A DNA stretch of 64,000 nucleotides from GCA-2731375 sp002731375 (GCA_030752605.1 JASMDX010000006.1:1-64000), one strand, 5' to 3'. Positions 16,767 to 26,526 are shown, counted from the first letter of the stretch. Program-made: numbers and translations. The notes: generated from the letters alone by a model not told the origin.

Positions 16767-17666
16767 ATGCAATTGGGCGCGAACCTGCCGCTATGGGATA
16801 TTGGCGGCGATCCTTCCGTGGTGCGGGATTTCAGCCAGGCGGCGGAAGACATGGGCTTTGACTACCTGGGCGCCGCCGATCACGTGATCGGCGTTAACGA
16901 GGCCAGCCGGCCCGATTGGGGCGCGCGTAACACCTCTGCCGATCTGTTCCATGATCCCTTCGTGTTATTCGGTTATTTGAGCGCCTGCACCAAGGACATC
17001 GGATTTTCCACCCAAGTACTGATCCTGGCTCAACGCCAAGCCGCCCTGGTGGCCAAACAGGCCGCATGCCTGGATGTCCTGAGCGGCGGACGTTTTCGCC
17101 TCGGCATCGGCGTTGGCTGGAACCCTGAAGAATTCGTCGCTCTGAACGAAAATTTCGGCGACCGGGGCCGGCGCTCGGAGGAGCAGGTTCAATTCATGCA
17201 GGCATTGTGGGCAGAATCCCATGTCAGTTTTGACGGCAAATGGCACAAGATTAATGACGCCGGCATTAATCCGCTGCCGGGAGGCGGCAACATTCCGCTG
17301 TGGTTTGGCGGCCATGTGGACGAGACCCTGCGACGCACGGCAAAACTGGGCGACGGTTGGATCATGCTGGCACATCCGCCCGGTGACCGGGCCAAGGCCG
17401 AGTTCGATAAATTGAGCGCCTATACAGTGGCCGAGGGCCGCAACCCGGCTGAAATTGGATTGGAGGTCTGGGTCTCCGTCGGGGCCGATGGACCGGATGA
17501 ATGGCGCGGGGAGTTTGAGTTCTGGCGCGATGTGGGCGTCAGCCATATAACCGTCAACAACACCTATGACCGGGGCGATCATCATACGCGGATCGCTGGC
17601 CGCTCGTTGGCGGATCATATCACTGGGATCGAAATCTACCGCAAGGCGATCGAGGATCTTTTGTAG
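16767..17666 (+). CDS. Luciferase-like (LLM) flavin/F420-type oxidoreductase
   Basis: A 299-residue protein of the bacterial-luciferase-like TIM-barrel fold, with AEDMGFDYLGAADHV near the N-terminus and RFRLGIGVGWNPEEF in the middle. These motifs are typical of LLM-class oxidoreductases annotated as F420-dependent, though flavin use is just as possible in proteobacteria. A good ribosome site (GAGAGG) precedes the ATG. The next gene starts three bases after its stop, so it leads an operon with two flavoproteins and two iron-sulfur proteins. Confidence 0.85.
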   Translation: MQLGANLPLWDIGGDPSVVRDFSQAAEDMGFDYLGAADHVIGVNEASRPDWGARNTSADLFHDPFVLFGYLSACTKDIGFSTQVLILAQRQAALVAKQAACLDVLSGGRFRLGIGVGWNPEEFVALNENFGDRGRRSEEQVQFMQALWAESHVSFDGKWHKINDAGINPLPGGGNIPLWFGGHVDETLRRTAKLGDGWIMLAHPPGDRAKAEFDKLSAYTVAEGRNPAEIGLEVWVSVGADGPDEWRGEFEFWRDVGVSHITVNNTYDRGDHHTRIAGRSLADHITGIEIYRKAIEDLL

Positions 17667-17669
17667 AAC

Positions 17670-19364
17670 ATGACGCAATATTTGGAGACCGATGTCCTGA
17701 TCATCGGCGCGGGCGGCGCGGGGATGTATGCCGCCATCGCCGCAGCCGAGACCGGCGCGAATGTACTGTTGCTGGACAAGAGCATTGTTGGACGTTCCGG
17801 CGCCACCATCATGGCGCAAATGACCGTGGCCGCCGCCGTAGGTGAGGAGGAGCCCGATGATTGGCGCTTTCACCTGAAGGACACCATCGCCGCTGGGCGC
17901 GATCTGGTTGACGAGCCTTTGGCAAGAATACTCTGTCAAAGGGCGCCGGAGAAAATCTGGCAGATGGATGAATGGGGTGTTGGATGGGCCAGATCGGGCA
18001 ATCACCTAACGCAAGCCCACGCGCCGGGCCATGACCGCAAGCGTTGCGTCTATGTGGATTTCCTCAATACCGGGCCGGCCACCGCACGTACCTTGCGCAA
18101 CCAGGTGCGAAAATATGACAGTATCCGCCGGGTCTCAGACCTGATCGTTACCGATCTGGTGCCGCAAGACGGACGTGCGGCGGGCGCCGTGGCCCTGCAT
18201 CTAGAATCCGGCCAGACCGTGACCATCGCGGCTAAGGCGACGGTGATCGCCACAGGCGGTCTGACGAGTATGTACAACCGCAACTCCGCCTCCGCCAACA
18301 TGGGCGGCGACGGCTATGCCCTGGGCCTGCGCGCCGGCGCTGAACTGATCGATATGGAATTCGTGCAGTTCTTCCCCATCGGCCATCTGGCGCCACGGAT
18401 GACGGGCATGGACCCAATCATGTGGGATCCGTTCCGATATAAACTGGGTGGCCGATTATTGAACGGTAATATGGAGGAGTTCACCCAGAATTACGGTGCA
18501 CCAGAGGACGGCAAGTATGTGGTCACCCGCGACGCCGCCACCTACGCCATTTTCAAGGAAGTCGAGGCCGGGCGCGGCTCCCCCCATGGTGGAGCCTGGC
18601 TGTCGTTCGAGCACATCGCGGAGGCGGATCTGCGTGCCGCCTTTGGTCCCGTCATTGACCGTCTGGCGGACAACGGCATCGACCTGACGAAAATGGCCAT
18701 CGAGGTTGCGCCCATTGCGCATTATCACATGGGCGGTCTGCGCACCAATGACAGCCTGGCGACCACGCTGCCGCATTTGTTCGCCACCGGGGAGGCTGTA
18801 GGCGGGGCTAACGGCGCCAACCGCCTATCGGGCAACGCCATCTCGGAGGTCTTTGTTTTTGGCGAGCTGGCGGGCCGCTCCGCGGCATCGCTGCGCCATG
18901 GCGCCATGCCCAATATCCGGGAGGCGGCGGCACCGTATCTGGCCGTCATTGTGGAGGCCGCAACGCGCACAAGCGATGGCACGGCGCCAACAGCCGCCAT
19001 CGCCGCGCTACAAAACATCATGCAACAGGATGTCGGCCCGTTCCGCACGGCGGAGGGTCTGCGCCGGGCCTTGGCGGACCTGACGGAACTGACCGACCTG
19101 TTGCCGGACCTGCCTACGGGCGGCGCCAAGGCCTTCAATCAACAAATGGCGGACTGGTTTGGGCTGCGTAACATGGTATTGGTGGCCCGCACCGTCGCCA
19201 CCGCCGCCCTGGCCCGCACGGAAAGCCGGGGCGCCCATCAGCGGGAGGACCATCCCGGCCTGGATGAAGCCTGGACCTACAATCAGGTCATTTCCCTGAA
19301 TGGCGATGAGATCCAATCATCCCGTGGCGAGGTCCGCCGCCTTGCCCAGGAGGAACTAGTCTAA
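17670..19364 (+). CDS. FAD-binding flavoprotein, fumarate reductase/succinate dehydrogenase SdhA family
   Basis: A 564-residue protein with an N-terminal dinucleotide fold (DVLIIGAGGAGMYAA) and the family landmarks SGATIMAQ, ATGG, IAHYHMGGL and the C-terminal ANRLSGNAISEVFVFG. These are the FAD- and dicarboxylate-site segments of fumarate reductase, succinate dehydrogenase, aspartate oxidase and AprA flavoproteins. Its stop overlaps the start of a 2Fe-2S protein gene, so the two probably form a dimer like FrdA with an FrdB N-terminal half. No membrane anchor subunits are encoded nearby. The substrate is unknown. Confidence 0.87.
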   Translation: MTQYLETDVLIIGAGGAGMYAAIAAAETGANVLLLDKSIVGRSGATIMAQMTVAAAVGEEEPDDWRFHLKDTIAAGRDLVDEPLARILCQRAPEKIWQMDEWGVGWARSGNHLTQAHAPGHDRKRCVYVDFLNTGPATARTLRNQVRKYDSIRRVSDLIVTDLVPQDGRAAGAVALHLESGQTVTIAAKATVIATGGLTSMYNRNSASANMGGDGYALGLRAGAELIDMEFVQFFPIGHLAPRMTGMDPIMWDPFRYKLGGRLLNGNMEEFTQNYGAPEDGKYVVTRDAATYAIFKEVEAGRGSPHGGAWLSFEHIAEADLRAAFGPVIDRLADNGIDLTKMAIEVAPIAHYHMGGLRTNDSLATTLPHLFATGEAVGGANGANRLSGNAISEVFVFGELAGRSAASLRHGAMPNIREAAAPYLAVIVEAATRTSDGTAPTAAIAALQNIMQQDVGPFRTAEGLRRALADLTELTDLLPDLPTGGAKAFNQQMADWFGLRNMVLVARTVATAALARTESRGAHQREDHPGLDEAWTYNQVISLNGDEIQSSRGEVRRLAQEELV

Positions 19365-19708
19365 TGAGTGATCGTCTAACCACCTGCCTGAAAATCCGCC
19401 GAGGCGCACCGGGCGAGCCCGAGGGCTACGATGTGATCGAGTTTGAGTTCGAGGCCGGCCAGTCGGTGTTGGACGCCCTGCGCTGGATCAGGAGCAACCG
19501 GGATGCCACGTTGGCCGTGCGCTATTCCTGCATCAACGCCAACGCCTGCAAGGAATGCGTCATGCGCATAGATGGCCGCACCGGCTATGCCTGCACCACG
19601 GCACTAAGACCTGGCGAAATGCTGATCGAACCCCTGCCCAACAAAAGCCTGATCCGCGACCTGGTCACCGATACCCTGCCACCCGATGAGCGGCTGCTCG
19701 AGACATAG
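19364..19708 (+). CDS. 2Fe-2S protein resembling the N-terminal half of SdhB/FrdB
   Basis: A 114-residue protein: SVLDALRWIRSN, then the cysteine set CINANACKECVMRIDG and a later YACTT, as in the plant-type 2Fe-2S domain of succinate dehydrogenase iron-sulfur subunits. The first ligand position is usually a Cys or Asp in SdhB; here it fits CINANAC. The C-terminal domain of SdhB, with 3Fe-4S and 4Fe-4S clusters, is absent, and a separate ferredoxin gene follows. It begins within the stop of the flavoprotein gene, supporting a tight complex. Confidence 0.8.
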   Translation: MSDRLTTCLKIRRGAPGEPEGYDVIEFEFEAGQSVLDALRWIRSNRDATLAVRYSCINANACKECVMRIDGRTGYACTTALRPGEMLIEPLPNKSLIRDLVTDTLPPDERLLET

Positions 19709-19806
19709 AGCTATTTTGCATAGACGCGCGAATGGTTTAGAGTTGCATTTGGGCTGCATGGGGGTTAGTCCGCGACCGTAATTTGAGCCCACGGAATGGT
19801 GCCGCC

Positions 19807-20112
19807 ATGCAGATCAAGAACAGTCAGGTTCTCAGGACTCCCAATTCGCCGACCCCTGGACGTCCCGTCCTCTTCAATCCAGACATTTGCACCGGCTGCA
19901 ATATCTGCGTGCATTTCTGCATGGAGGATATTTTCCTGCCCGCGCCGAAAAAAGGCGAGGTGCCGCAAATCCTCTATCCGGAAGAATGCTGGTATTGCGG
20001 CAATTGCGTCGATGATTGTCCGGAGCCAGGCGCCATCGCCCTGAACCATCCCCTGATGCAGCGGGTGCGCTGGAAGCGCAAGGCCACCGGCGAACATTTC
20101 CGGGTGCGATAG
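19807..20112 (+). CDS. Ferredoxin with two 4Fe-4S clusters (AprB-like)
   Basis: A protein of about 101 residues with two cluster motifs: CTGCNICVHFC, and CWYCGNCVDDCP after a 30-residue spacer. The wording, including an aromatic between the cysteines of the second motif, resembles AprB, the iron-sulfur subunit of adenylylsulfate reductase. ATG at 19807 is chosen; a TTG at 19783 would extend it by eight residues. The gene lies four bases before the AprA-like flavoprotein, its probable partner. Confidence 0.8.
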   Translation: MQIKNSQVLRTPNSPTPGRPVLFNPDICTGCNICVHFCMEDIFLPAPKKGEVPQILYPEECWYCGNCVDDCPEPGAIALNHPLMQRVRWKRKATGEHFRVR

Positions 20113-20115
20113 ATC

Positions 20116-22110
20116 ATGGCTGACACATTGGAAACGACAAATGGCGCAGTTGATCCTGGGGTTTGGCCTTACCCCATCAGATACGGCCAGGTAAAAAAAT
20201 TCGAAAGTGATGTGGTCATCCTGGGCGGTGGCGTCGCTGGCGTTTGGTCCGCTATCGGCGCGGCAAGGCAAGGCGCTAAGGTGATCCTGGTGGAAAAGTC
20301 AGTGACAGCCCGCAGCGGCGCCGGTGGTGCCGGTTGCGATCACTGGCAATGGGCCGCCGACAATCCCTGCTCCTCCGTCCGCCCGGAAGAACTGACCCAG
20401 GCCCTGATCGATAATCAGGGTGGCTACCGCAATGGCGTTTCCACCTACATCCAGTGCGCCTCGGCCTACCGGGCCCTGTTGGAGTTGGAGCAGATGGGCG
20501 GCAAGGTCCGGGACGTAGACGACGAATTCAAGGGCGCGCCGTTCCGGGACGAAGCATCTAAACTGTTATTCGCCTATGACTACGATGCCCGTTTCGTCCT
20601 GCGTGTTTGGGGCAACGATTACAAGCCGCTGTTGCGCCGGGAATGCCGGCGCCTGGGCGTGAGTATAGTCGATCGGGTCGCGGCCACGGGGCTGCTAACG
20701 AAAGATGGGCAAGCGGGCAGCCAGGTCATTGGCGCTACCGGGGTCAATGCACGGACTGGCGAATTCAATCTGTTCAAAGCGGGCGCTGTCATCAACTGCA
20801 TGAGCCGGCCGCAACGGAACTGGACATTCAGCTCGGAGATGCGCGGCATCTCGACCTTCCGCCCGCCAACCAACGTGGGTAACGGCCATGCCATGGCCTG
20901 GCGGGCTGGGGCCGAGTTCACCATGATGGAAAAGTCCATGCGCTCGCCCTTTGCCTCGCCCTATTCCTACCCCTCCTACGGTGTGGGCAATGCCATCAAC
21001 ACCTGGTTCGCCTGCAACGTCGTCGATACCAACGGCAAGGAAATCCCATGGGTTGACGCCAATGGCGAAGTGATCACCGAATTCGACAAGCGCCACCGCC
21101 CCGCAAGGGGGCAGAAATTCTTCATCATGGGCGGCGGCTCATCATCACATCCCCATCCGGGCCTCAAGGAACATGAAGGTCCAAAATTGATCCCCGATCT
21201 GGCCGAGCGCATGCAAAAAGGCGAATTTGTCCCACCATTTTATGCCGATTTGACCTCCATGCCCGATCATGAACGCCGGGTTATCTGGGGCCTGAACGTG
21301 GGTGAGGAAGGCAAGACACGGATCCCCATTCTACAGACCTATTCCGAAGCCGGCTTCGATCCTGAACAAGACATGTTGCAGACCTATGATTTTCTGCGAG
21401 GCAGCGGCATGCGCGAACCGGTCACGCCCCAGGAAAGAACCTTTGGCGAACAGGGCATATGCGGTGGCATGGTGGTGGATTGGGATCTGATGTCTACCCT
21501 GCCCGGCCTGTTCGGCGCCGGCGATCTGATCTATGGCAGCCAGGATTATTCACACGCAGCGGCAACGGGACGCTATGTGGGCCGGCGGGCGGCACTTTTC
21601 GCCGTGGAGCAGAACAATGGACATTGCAGCCAGGAACAGATCGAGGCCGAGATAGATCGGGTCTACGCCCCCCTTGGCAATGCTATCGAAAACGGCAATG
21701 CCGGCATGGATTGGAAAGAGTTGAACGCAGCCCTGTGCCGGGTGATGCAGAATTATTGTTCCGAGCCGAAAAACGCCGAATTGCTGGATTTGGCTGAAAT
21801 CTGGCTCGACGATATAGCCGAGAACGAGGCGCATAAGATGGTGGCGGACAACCCGCATAAACTAATGCGGGCGCTGGATGTGCTGGATATCATGACCTGC
21901 GACAGGATGATCGTGCATGCCTGCAAGGCGCGTAAGGCCTCTAACACCCATCTACATTTCAATCGTCTGGATTACCCCGAGATGGACCCGCCCGAATGGC
22001 ACAAATGGATCACCATCCGTCGCGACGATGAAGGCACCGGCACCATCGTCGATGACATGCCTATCGCGCACTGGGGCGATTTCGAGAGCAATTACCAAGC
22101 GCGTATCTAA
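20116..22110 (+). CDS. FAD-dependent oxidoreductase related to AprA/fumarate reductase
   Basis: A 664-residue flavoprotein. After a 30-residue lead it has the dinucleotide fold DVVILGGGVAGVWSA and EKSVTARSGAGGAGCDHW, the FAD-site pattern of AprA-type proteins. A later GLFGAGDLIYG closes the FAD domain and a helical C-terminal region follows. Together with the ferredoxin immediately upstream it resembles an AprAB-like pair, but it lacks the context of sulfate metabolism (no sat or qmo nearby). It probably reduces or oxidises an organic acid and passes electrons to the ferredoxin. The substrate is open. Confidence 0.85.
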   Translation: MADTLETTNGAVDPGVWPYPIRYGQVKKFESDVVILGGGVAGVWSAIGAARQGAKVILVEKSVTARSGAGGAGCDHWQWAADNPCSSVRPEELTQALIDNQGGYRNGVSTYIQCASAYRALLELEQMGGKVRDVDDEFKGAPFRDEASKLLFAYDYDARFVLRVWGNDYKPLLRRECRRLGVSIVDRVAATGLLTKDGQAGSQVIGATGVNARTGEFNLFKAGAVINCMSRPQRNWTFSSEMRGISTFRPPTNVGNGHAMAWRAGAEFTMMEKSMRSPFASPYSYPSYGVGNAINTWFACNVVDTNGKEIPWVDANGEVITEFDKRHRPARGQKFFIMGGGSSSHPHPGLKEHEGPKLIPDLAERMQKGEFVPPFYADLTSMPDHERRVIWGLNVGEEGKTRIPILQTYSEAGFDPEQDMLQTYDFLRGSGMREPVTPQERTFGEQGICGGMVVDWDLMSTLPGLFGAGDLIYGSQDYSHAAATGRYVGRRAALFAVEQNNGHCSQEQIEAEIDRVYAPLGNAIENGNAGMDWKELNAALCRVMQNYCSEPKNAELLDLAEIWLDDIAENEAHKMVADNPHKLMRALDVLDIMTCDRMIVHACKARKASNTHLHFNRLDYPEMDPPEWHKWITIRRDDEGTGTIVDDMPIAHWGDFESNYQARI

Positions 22111-22127
22111 TACTCTCATACTGCGGC

Positions 22128-22921
22128 CTATTCCTCCACAGCTCGGAAATCGGGCGGCCGTTTCTCCAGGAAGGCGGTCACGGCCTCTTTATGCTCCGGC
22201 GTTTCGTAGGCTTCAGCCAGCATCTTGAACTCCCGCCGGGTCACCAAGCTCAGGTCGGGTCGGTGCCGTTTTGCGTCAATAACTGCTTGACCGTTTGCAA
22301 TTGCCGTGACGGATTTTTGGCGATGGTGCCGGCCACCGCCAGGGCCTCGTCAAGCAGTTCGCCGTGGGGCACCAGTCGGTCGGATAGGCCTAATTGCACG
22401 GCCTCCGCCGCCTCGATCATGCGGGCTGAAAGGGCGAACTCGCTGGCCCTGCCCCAGCCCATGCGTTGGACTAGAAAATGCGAGCTGGCCAGCTCCGTCA
22501 CCCCGCCCATCCTGACAAAGGCGCAACAGAATCTTGCCCGGTCCGAGGCCATGATATAATCAAACAACAGGGTCATGGTCAGGCCAACGCCAATGGAAGA
22601 ACCGTTGACGGCGGCAATGATCAGTTTTGCCTTGCGGATTAGACCGACCCAGTCCGGTGCCGTGCCGGAGACAAAATCGTCTTCGATCTCCCCATCGATC
22701 TGTTTCCTGAAAGTATCGTCAATATCGGCACCGGTACAAAAAGCACGGCCCGCACCAGTCACCACGATGGCGCCGATCCCCCGGTCCTAGTTTGCCGTGG
22801 CGACGGCGTCGAGGAATTCGTCACGCAACCGCGCGGTCCAGGCATTCATCCTGGCCGACCGGTTCAGAGTGATCAGTGCCACCGTGCCGCAGCGTTCATA
22901 AAGGATCGTTTCGTAACCCAT
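22128..22921 (-). pseudogene. Enoyl-CoA hydratase family pseudogene (amber stop and frameshift)
   Basis: From the ATG at 22921, after a GAGGAG ribosome site, the frame reads as a crotonase-family N-terminus. It meets an in-frame TAG at 22787-22789 just before VVTGAGRAFCTGADID, which continues in the same frame. Near 22250 the frame is lost again: translation ends after LLTQNGTDPT, while the family's expected C-terminus (FLEKRPPDFRAVEE, stop at 22128-22130) is in another frame. Two independent lesions make this a decayed gene. It converges with the redox operon. Confidence 0.88.
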
Positions 22922-22936
22922 GACGAACTCCTCAAA

Positions 22937-24310
22937 CTAAGCAGCGTTGAACCACAGGCGCGGGCGCAGAAGCGTGACGGCGAGGCATAGTAATAAGCCG
23001 ACCCCGGCATAGCTGAATGTGGATTGAAAGGCAGGCAGGAAATCGGCACCCTGGCTTAGATGGGCAAAGATCAGCGACAAGCCGGTGGCGCCCAAAACCA
23101 CGCCGATGGTGCGGCTGACCTGGGCCAGACTGCCCGCCACGCCCCGGTCCTGAACATCCAGACGGCCCGTGACCACGTCCAAGATGCAGACCTGGAACAG
23201 GCCCAGTCCAACGCCTTGCAGGAACATTGGCACAAGCATGCTCCAAATGCTGGATGCCGCCCCCCAGGCACCGATCCCGATGGTCGCCGTGCCCACCAAA
23301 ACGGCACCCAGCAACGCCAGGCGGCTGGCCCAGGGCCGCAGGCTTAACAACCAGCCAACGATGGGCCCAGCCACAGCCTGACCCAACGGGCTGGTCGCCA
23401 AAATCAGGCCACTGACGGCCAGGGAGAAATCGGTTAAGCGTACTAGATAATAGGGCACGAGCAGCAATGGCGCGAAGCCGACGAACATGACCAGGCTGTT
23501 GAAGATATTCAGCATGGTGAAATCGAGCCTGCGAAACGGTGCAAAGGGAATAATCGGATCCTGTGCCCGCACATCGCGCAGGACAAAGGCGAAGGTGGCG
23601 ATCAGGCCCAGCCCCGCAATCATCAGGCCACGGACCACATCCACCTGCAGCTGGTTCAGGGCCAACAGCAACGCCCCAAGCCCCACGGCAAGCAGAACCG
23701 CGCCAAGCAAATCAAAACTGCCACTACGTTTTCTTGCCTGATCCGGGCGCAGCCAGGGCAAGGCCGCCAGGGCTGCCAGGGATATTGGCGCACGGAACCA
23801 GAATACGGCTTCCCAGCCCCAGGTCTGCACCATCATGCCGCCTAACGATGGCCCGGCTGCGGCAGCGATGCCGAACATCATGGTATAGGCGCCAAGCGCC
23901 CGGGCCCGCCGTTCCTCGGGCAACAGGGCGGTGGCCAGGGCCGGGCCGCAACTCAAAACCAAAGAGGCGCCGATGCCCTGGAAAAATCGGGCCAAAAGCA
24001 GCCAGTGATAGGCTGGCGCCATGGCGCACAGCGCGAAGGCAACGGTGGAGACCGCCAAGCCGGTCATGAAAATACGTTTATGGCCGAACAGATCCCCCAG
24101 TTTGCCAAAGGCCAACAACAGCGAGGTGTAGGTTAGGACGTAGAAAATAACGACCCATTGGATGTCGGCGATGGGGATGGCAAAATCAGAGGTAATATCA
24201 GGAAAGGCAATGTTGACCGAAGTATCCAAGGGCACGATCGTCGTACCCAGGCCAACGATCAGCAGGCCCGCCAGGGCCCGCCCCCTGCCTGGTCGAACCG
24301 CTTCCCTCAA
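22937..24310 (-). CDS. MFS transporter, DHA2-like drug:H+ antiporter family
   Basis: A 457-residue transporter with around 14 hydrophobic segments. The first loop, GKLGDLFGHKRIFMTG, is the MFS A-motif, and LDTSVNIAFPDI in the first helix is typical of the EmrB/QacA group. It probably exports an amphipathic compound using the proton gradient. Its start overlaps the stop of the PLP-enzyme gene by four bases, so the pump may export a product or substrate analogue of that enzyme. Confidence 0.88.
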   Translation of the reverse strand: MREAVRPGRGRALAGLLIVGLGTTIVPLDTSVNIAFPDITSDFAIPIADIQWVVIFYVLTYTSLLLAFGKLGDLFGHKRIFMTGLAVSTVAFALCAMAPAYHWLLLARFFQGIGASLVLSCGPALATALLPEERRARALGAYTMMFGIAAAAGPSLGGMMVQTWGWEAVFWFRAPISLAALAALPWLRPDQARKRSGSFDLLGAVLLAVGLGALLLALNQLQVDVVRGLMIAGLGLIATFAFVLRDVRAQDPIIPFAPFRRLDFTMLNIFNSLVMFVGFAPLLLVPYYLVRLTDFSLAVSGLILATSPLGQAVAGPIVGWLLSLRPWASRLALLGAVLVGTATIGIGAWGAASSIWSMLVPMFLQGVGLGLFQVCILDVVTGRLDVQDRGVAGSLAQVSRTIGVVLGATGLSLIFAHLSQGADFLPAFQSTFSYAGVGLLLCLAVTLLRPRLWFNAA

Positions 24311-25548
24311 TAGACCGCTTTCAGATCAGAACCACCGCCCTGCTCTTGCGCCTCTTGCACCGAAGCCGCCAAATCGGCGAGATAGTCTTCCCGTCCCGCC
24401 TCGTGATACATGGATAGCATGGCTTGCATGCCCTTGGGGTTCCGGGTCAGGCCCGGCAGCCAGCCGCGCCGCTCCATACCTTCGGCGGCGTTGAAGATGT
24501 CCAGATCGTAAGCGCCGAAGTTAATGATCGTCAGATCCGGTTCAGCCCATAGATGCAGACCGTCAATGGCCTTGATTCCGGCCACGTAGGCGTCGGTCAT
24601 GGCAGCTAATTGCCGGGCGATATCCATATAACCGGCCTCGCCCAAATGGTTCATCACGGCCCAGGCCGCCGCCACTGCGCCGCCCGCCCGCGTGCCCGAC
24701 AGGGTCGCGGTGGAGAATTGCCCGTTCGGCCATTGATCGAAATGGAACAGGCCCCGTTCGCGGTCATCTTTCTGGCGATAAAACAGGGTTGAAGCCGGCT
24801 TCGGGCAAAAGCCGAATTTATGCAGATCGGCGGAAAGGCTGCGCACGCCGGGCAACGCCATGTCAAAGGCTGGAATATCCCGGCCAATGCGTTGAAAAAA
24901 CGGCGCCACGTAGCCACCCACACAGGCATCCACATGCAGCCAGACATTCCGCGCCAGGGCCAGATCGCTGAGCGCGCCAATGGGATCGATCACGCCATGG
25001 GGAAAGCATGGCGCGGAGCCAGCCAGCATGATGGTGCTTTCATCCATGGCCGCCGCCATCGCCGCCACATCGGCCCGGCGGTTTTCCCCCGTGGCCAGGC
25101 GTTTGACCTCGATATCCATCACATCCCCGGCCTTGTTAAAGGCGGCATGGACCGTGAAGGGCGCGACGATATTATACGGCGGCTTCAGGCGCGGCTGGCT
25201 CCGGGCCCAGTCCCGGCAGGCCTTGACCGCCATGAAGATGCTTTCACTGCCCCCCGTCGTCATGTTGCCGACGGCGCCTTCGGGGGCCTGGAACAGATCC
25301 AGGCCCATCTCCACCACCTCGTCCTCCATTCGCTTCAGACCGAAAAAGGCGCGCCGGCCACCCAAGGCATTTTCACTAAAATATTTCATAAAAGCCTGAA
25401 AACCAACTTCATAGGCGCCATCACTGCCATGAAAAACATACAGCGGCGCCCGGCCCCTACGCCAATCGATATCCGTGCAGGACATTTCAGTCATCTTGGC
25501 ATCCAGGGCCTGCCATTCGGTTCCTGACGTGGGGAAAGTTTTAGTCAT
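24307..25548 (-). CDS. PLP-dependent group II decarboxylase/sphingosine-phosphate-lyase-like enzyme
   Basis: A 413-residue fold-type I PLP enzyme. The visible cofactor residues are H134 in FTVHAAF, D207 in WLHVDACVGG and the Schiff-base lysine K244 in SADLHKFGFCP. This pattern belongs to the glutamate/tyrosine decarboxylase and sphingosine-1-phosphate lyase group. It would decarboxylate an amino acid or cleave a phospho-amino alcohol. The length is shorter than group II amino acid decarboxylases (about 460-490), closer to lyase-like members. It is followed by a dehydrogenase upstream and a transporter downstream on the same strand. Confidence 0.82.
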   Translation of the reverse strand: MTKTFPTSGTEWQALDAKMTEMSCTDIDWRRGRAPLYVFHGSDGAYEVGFQAFMKYFSENALGGRRAFFGLKRMEDEVVEMGLDLFQAPEGAVGNMTTGGSESIFMAVKACRDWARSQPRLKPPYNIVAPFTVHAAFNKAGDVMDIEVKRLATGENRRADVAAMAAAMDESTIMLAGSAPCFPHGVIDPIGALSDLALARNVWLHVDACVGGYVAPFFQRIGRDIPAFDMALPGVRSLSADLHKFGFCPKPASTLFYRQKDDRERGLFHFDQWPNGQFSTATLSGTRAGGAVAAAWAVMNHLGEAGYMDIARQLAAMTDAYVAGIKAIDGLHLWAEPDLTIINFGAYDLDIFNAAEGMERRGWLPGLTRNPKGMQAMLSMYHEAGREDYLADLAASVQEAQEQGGGSDLKAVY

Positions 25549-25557
25549 GGCGCTTCC

Positions 25558-26526
25558 TCATTCCAATACTTCCGTATTGATGACATTGGCCGGGTCCAGT
25601 TTGCCGTCGAAACAATCAATCACATTCTGAGCCGCGATCTGGCCCATGCGGAAGATCGATTCCTTGGTCACGCCGGCGGAATGGGGGCTAACGATAATGT
25701 TATCCAACTCGAACAACGGATTATCCGGTGTAGCCGGTTCCACCACGAAGGGATCAATACCGGCTCCGGCGATGCTGTTTGATTTCAAAGCGTTATAAAG
25801 CGCATCCTCATTGACAATGCCGCCACGGGCCGTATTGACCACATAGGCCGTGTCCTTCATCGCGGCCAGTTCCGCTGTGTTGACCATATCCGTGGTCTCT
25901 TCATTCTTCATACAGTTGATTGAAAGGATATCAATATCGTCCAGAATGCCGCGCCAATCATCAATCGGCGTGGCACCGGCGGTACGGATACCGTCCTGGA
26001 CCACATAAGGATCATGCACCAGAATATTCATTTCCATCGCTACGCAGCGGTTGACCAGTCGGCGGCCAATCTTGCCGAAGCCCATGACCAAAACCGTGCG
26101 TCCTGCCAAATCAAACGCCGGTTCCTCGAAGCGGATAGCCCAATTGCCCTTGCGGGTCTCCTTATCGTAGGCCAGGGCCTGTTTTGTCAGGGCTAGCATA
26201 AAGAACAACGCATGTTCGGCGACGGTCACTGAATTGGCGATACCCGCGATGGACAACGGGATGCCGGCCTTGGTCAAGGCAGGGACATTGACCGCGTCAT
26301 AGCCAACGCCGAAGCGGGAGGCGATCTTCAGCTTGTCGGCGGCCTCGATCAGACGCGGGGTCAAGGGCGCTATACCCAAAATCACAGCGTCGTAGTTGGC
26401 GATATGCTGATGGATATTGTCCTCACCCAGCTCAGTGAAATGATCGACTTCGATATCGCCCCGGCCCTCGAATACCGCCTTGAGGCCGTCGCTATAGGGG
26501 AGTTGGAGCATGACGCGCTTTTTCAT
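25558..26526 (-). CDS. D-2-hydroxyacid dehydrogenase (phosphoglycerate dehydrogenase-like)
   Basis: A 322-residue NAD-dependent enzyme. The Rossmann motif VLVMGFGKIGRRLVNR is in the middle. The catalytic set appears as NTARGGIVNE (Arg), the Glu between DPFVVEPATP residues, and SPHSAG (His). It lacks the ACT domain of SerA. It would reduce a 2-keto acid or oxidise a D-2-hydroxyacid. I chose the ATG at 26526 with GAGAAGACAG upstream; an alternative at 26550 adds eight basic residues. It is nine bases upstream of the PLP-enzyme gene, so the two likely act in one pathway. Confidence 0.87.
   Translation of the reverse strand: MKKRVMLQLPYSDGLKAVFEGRGDIEVDHFTELGEDNIHQHIANYDAVILGIAPLTPRLIEAADKLKIASRFGVGYDAVNVPALTKAGIPLSIAGIANSVTVAEHALFFMLALTKQALAYDKETRKGNWAIRFEEPAFDLAGRTVLVMGFGKIGRRLVNRCVAMEMNILVHDPYVVQDGIRTAGATPIDDWRGILDDIDILSINCMKNEETTDMVNTAELAAMKDTAYVVNTARGGIVNEDALYNALKSNSIAGAGIDPFVVEPATPDNPLFELDNIIVSPHSAGVTKESIFRMGQIAAQNVIDCFDGKLDPANVINTEVLE

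Noticed and set aside
20116..22110. Calling the flavoprotein aprA of sulfate reduction or sulfur oxidation
   Set aside because: No sat, qmo or dsr gene is near, and the neighbouring genes suggest another substrate.
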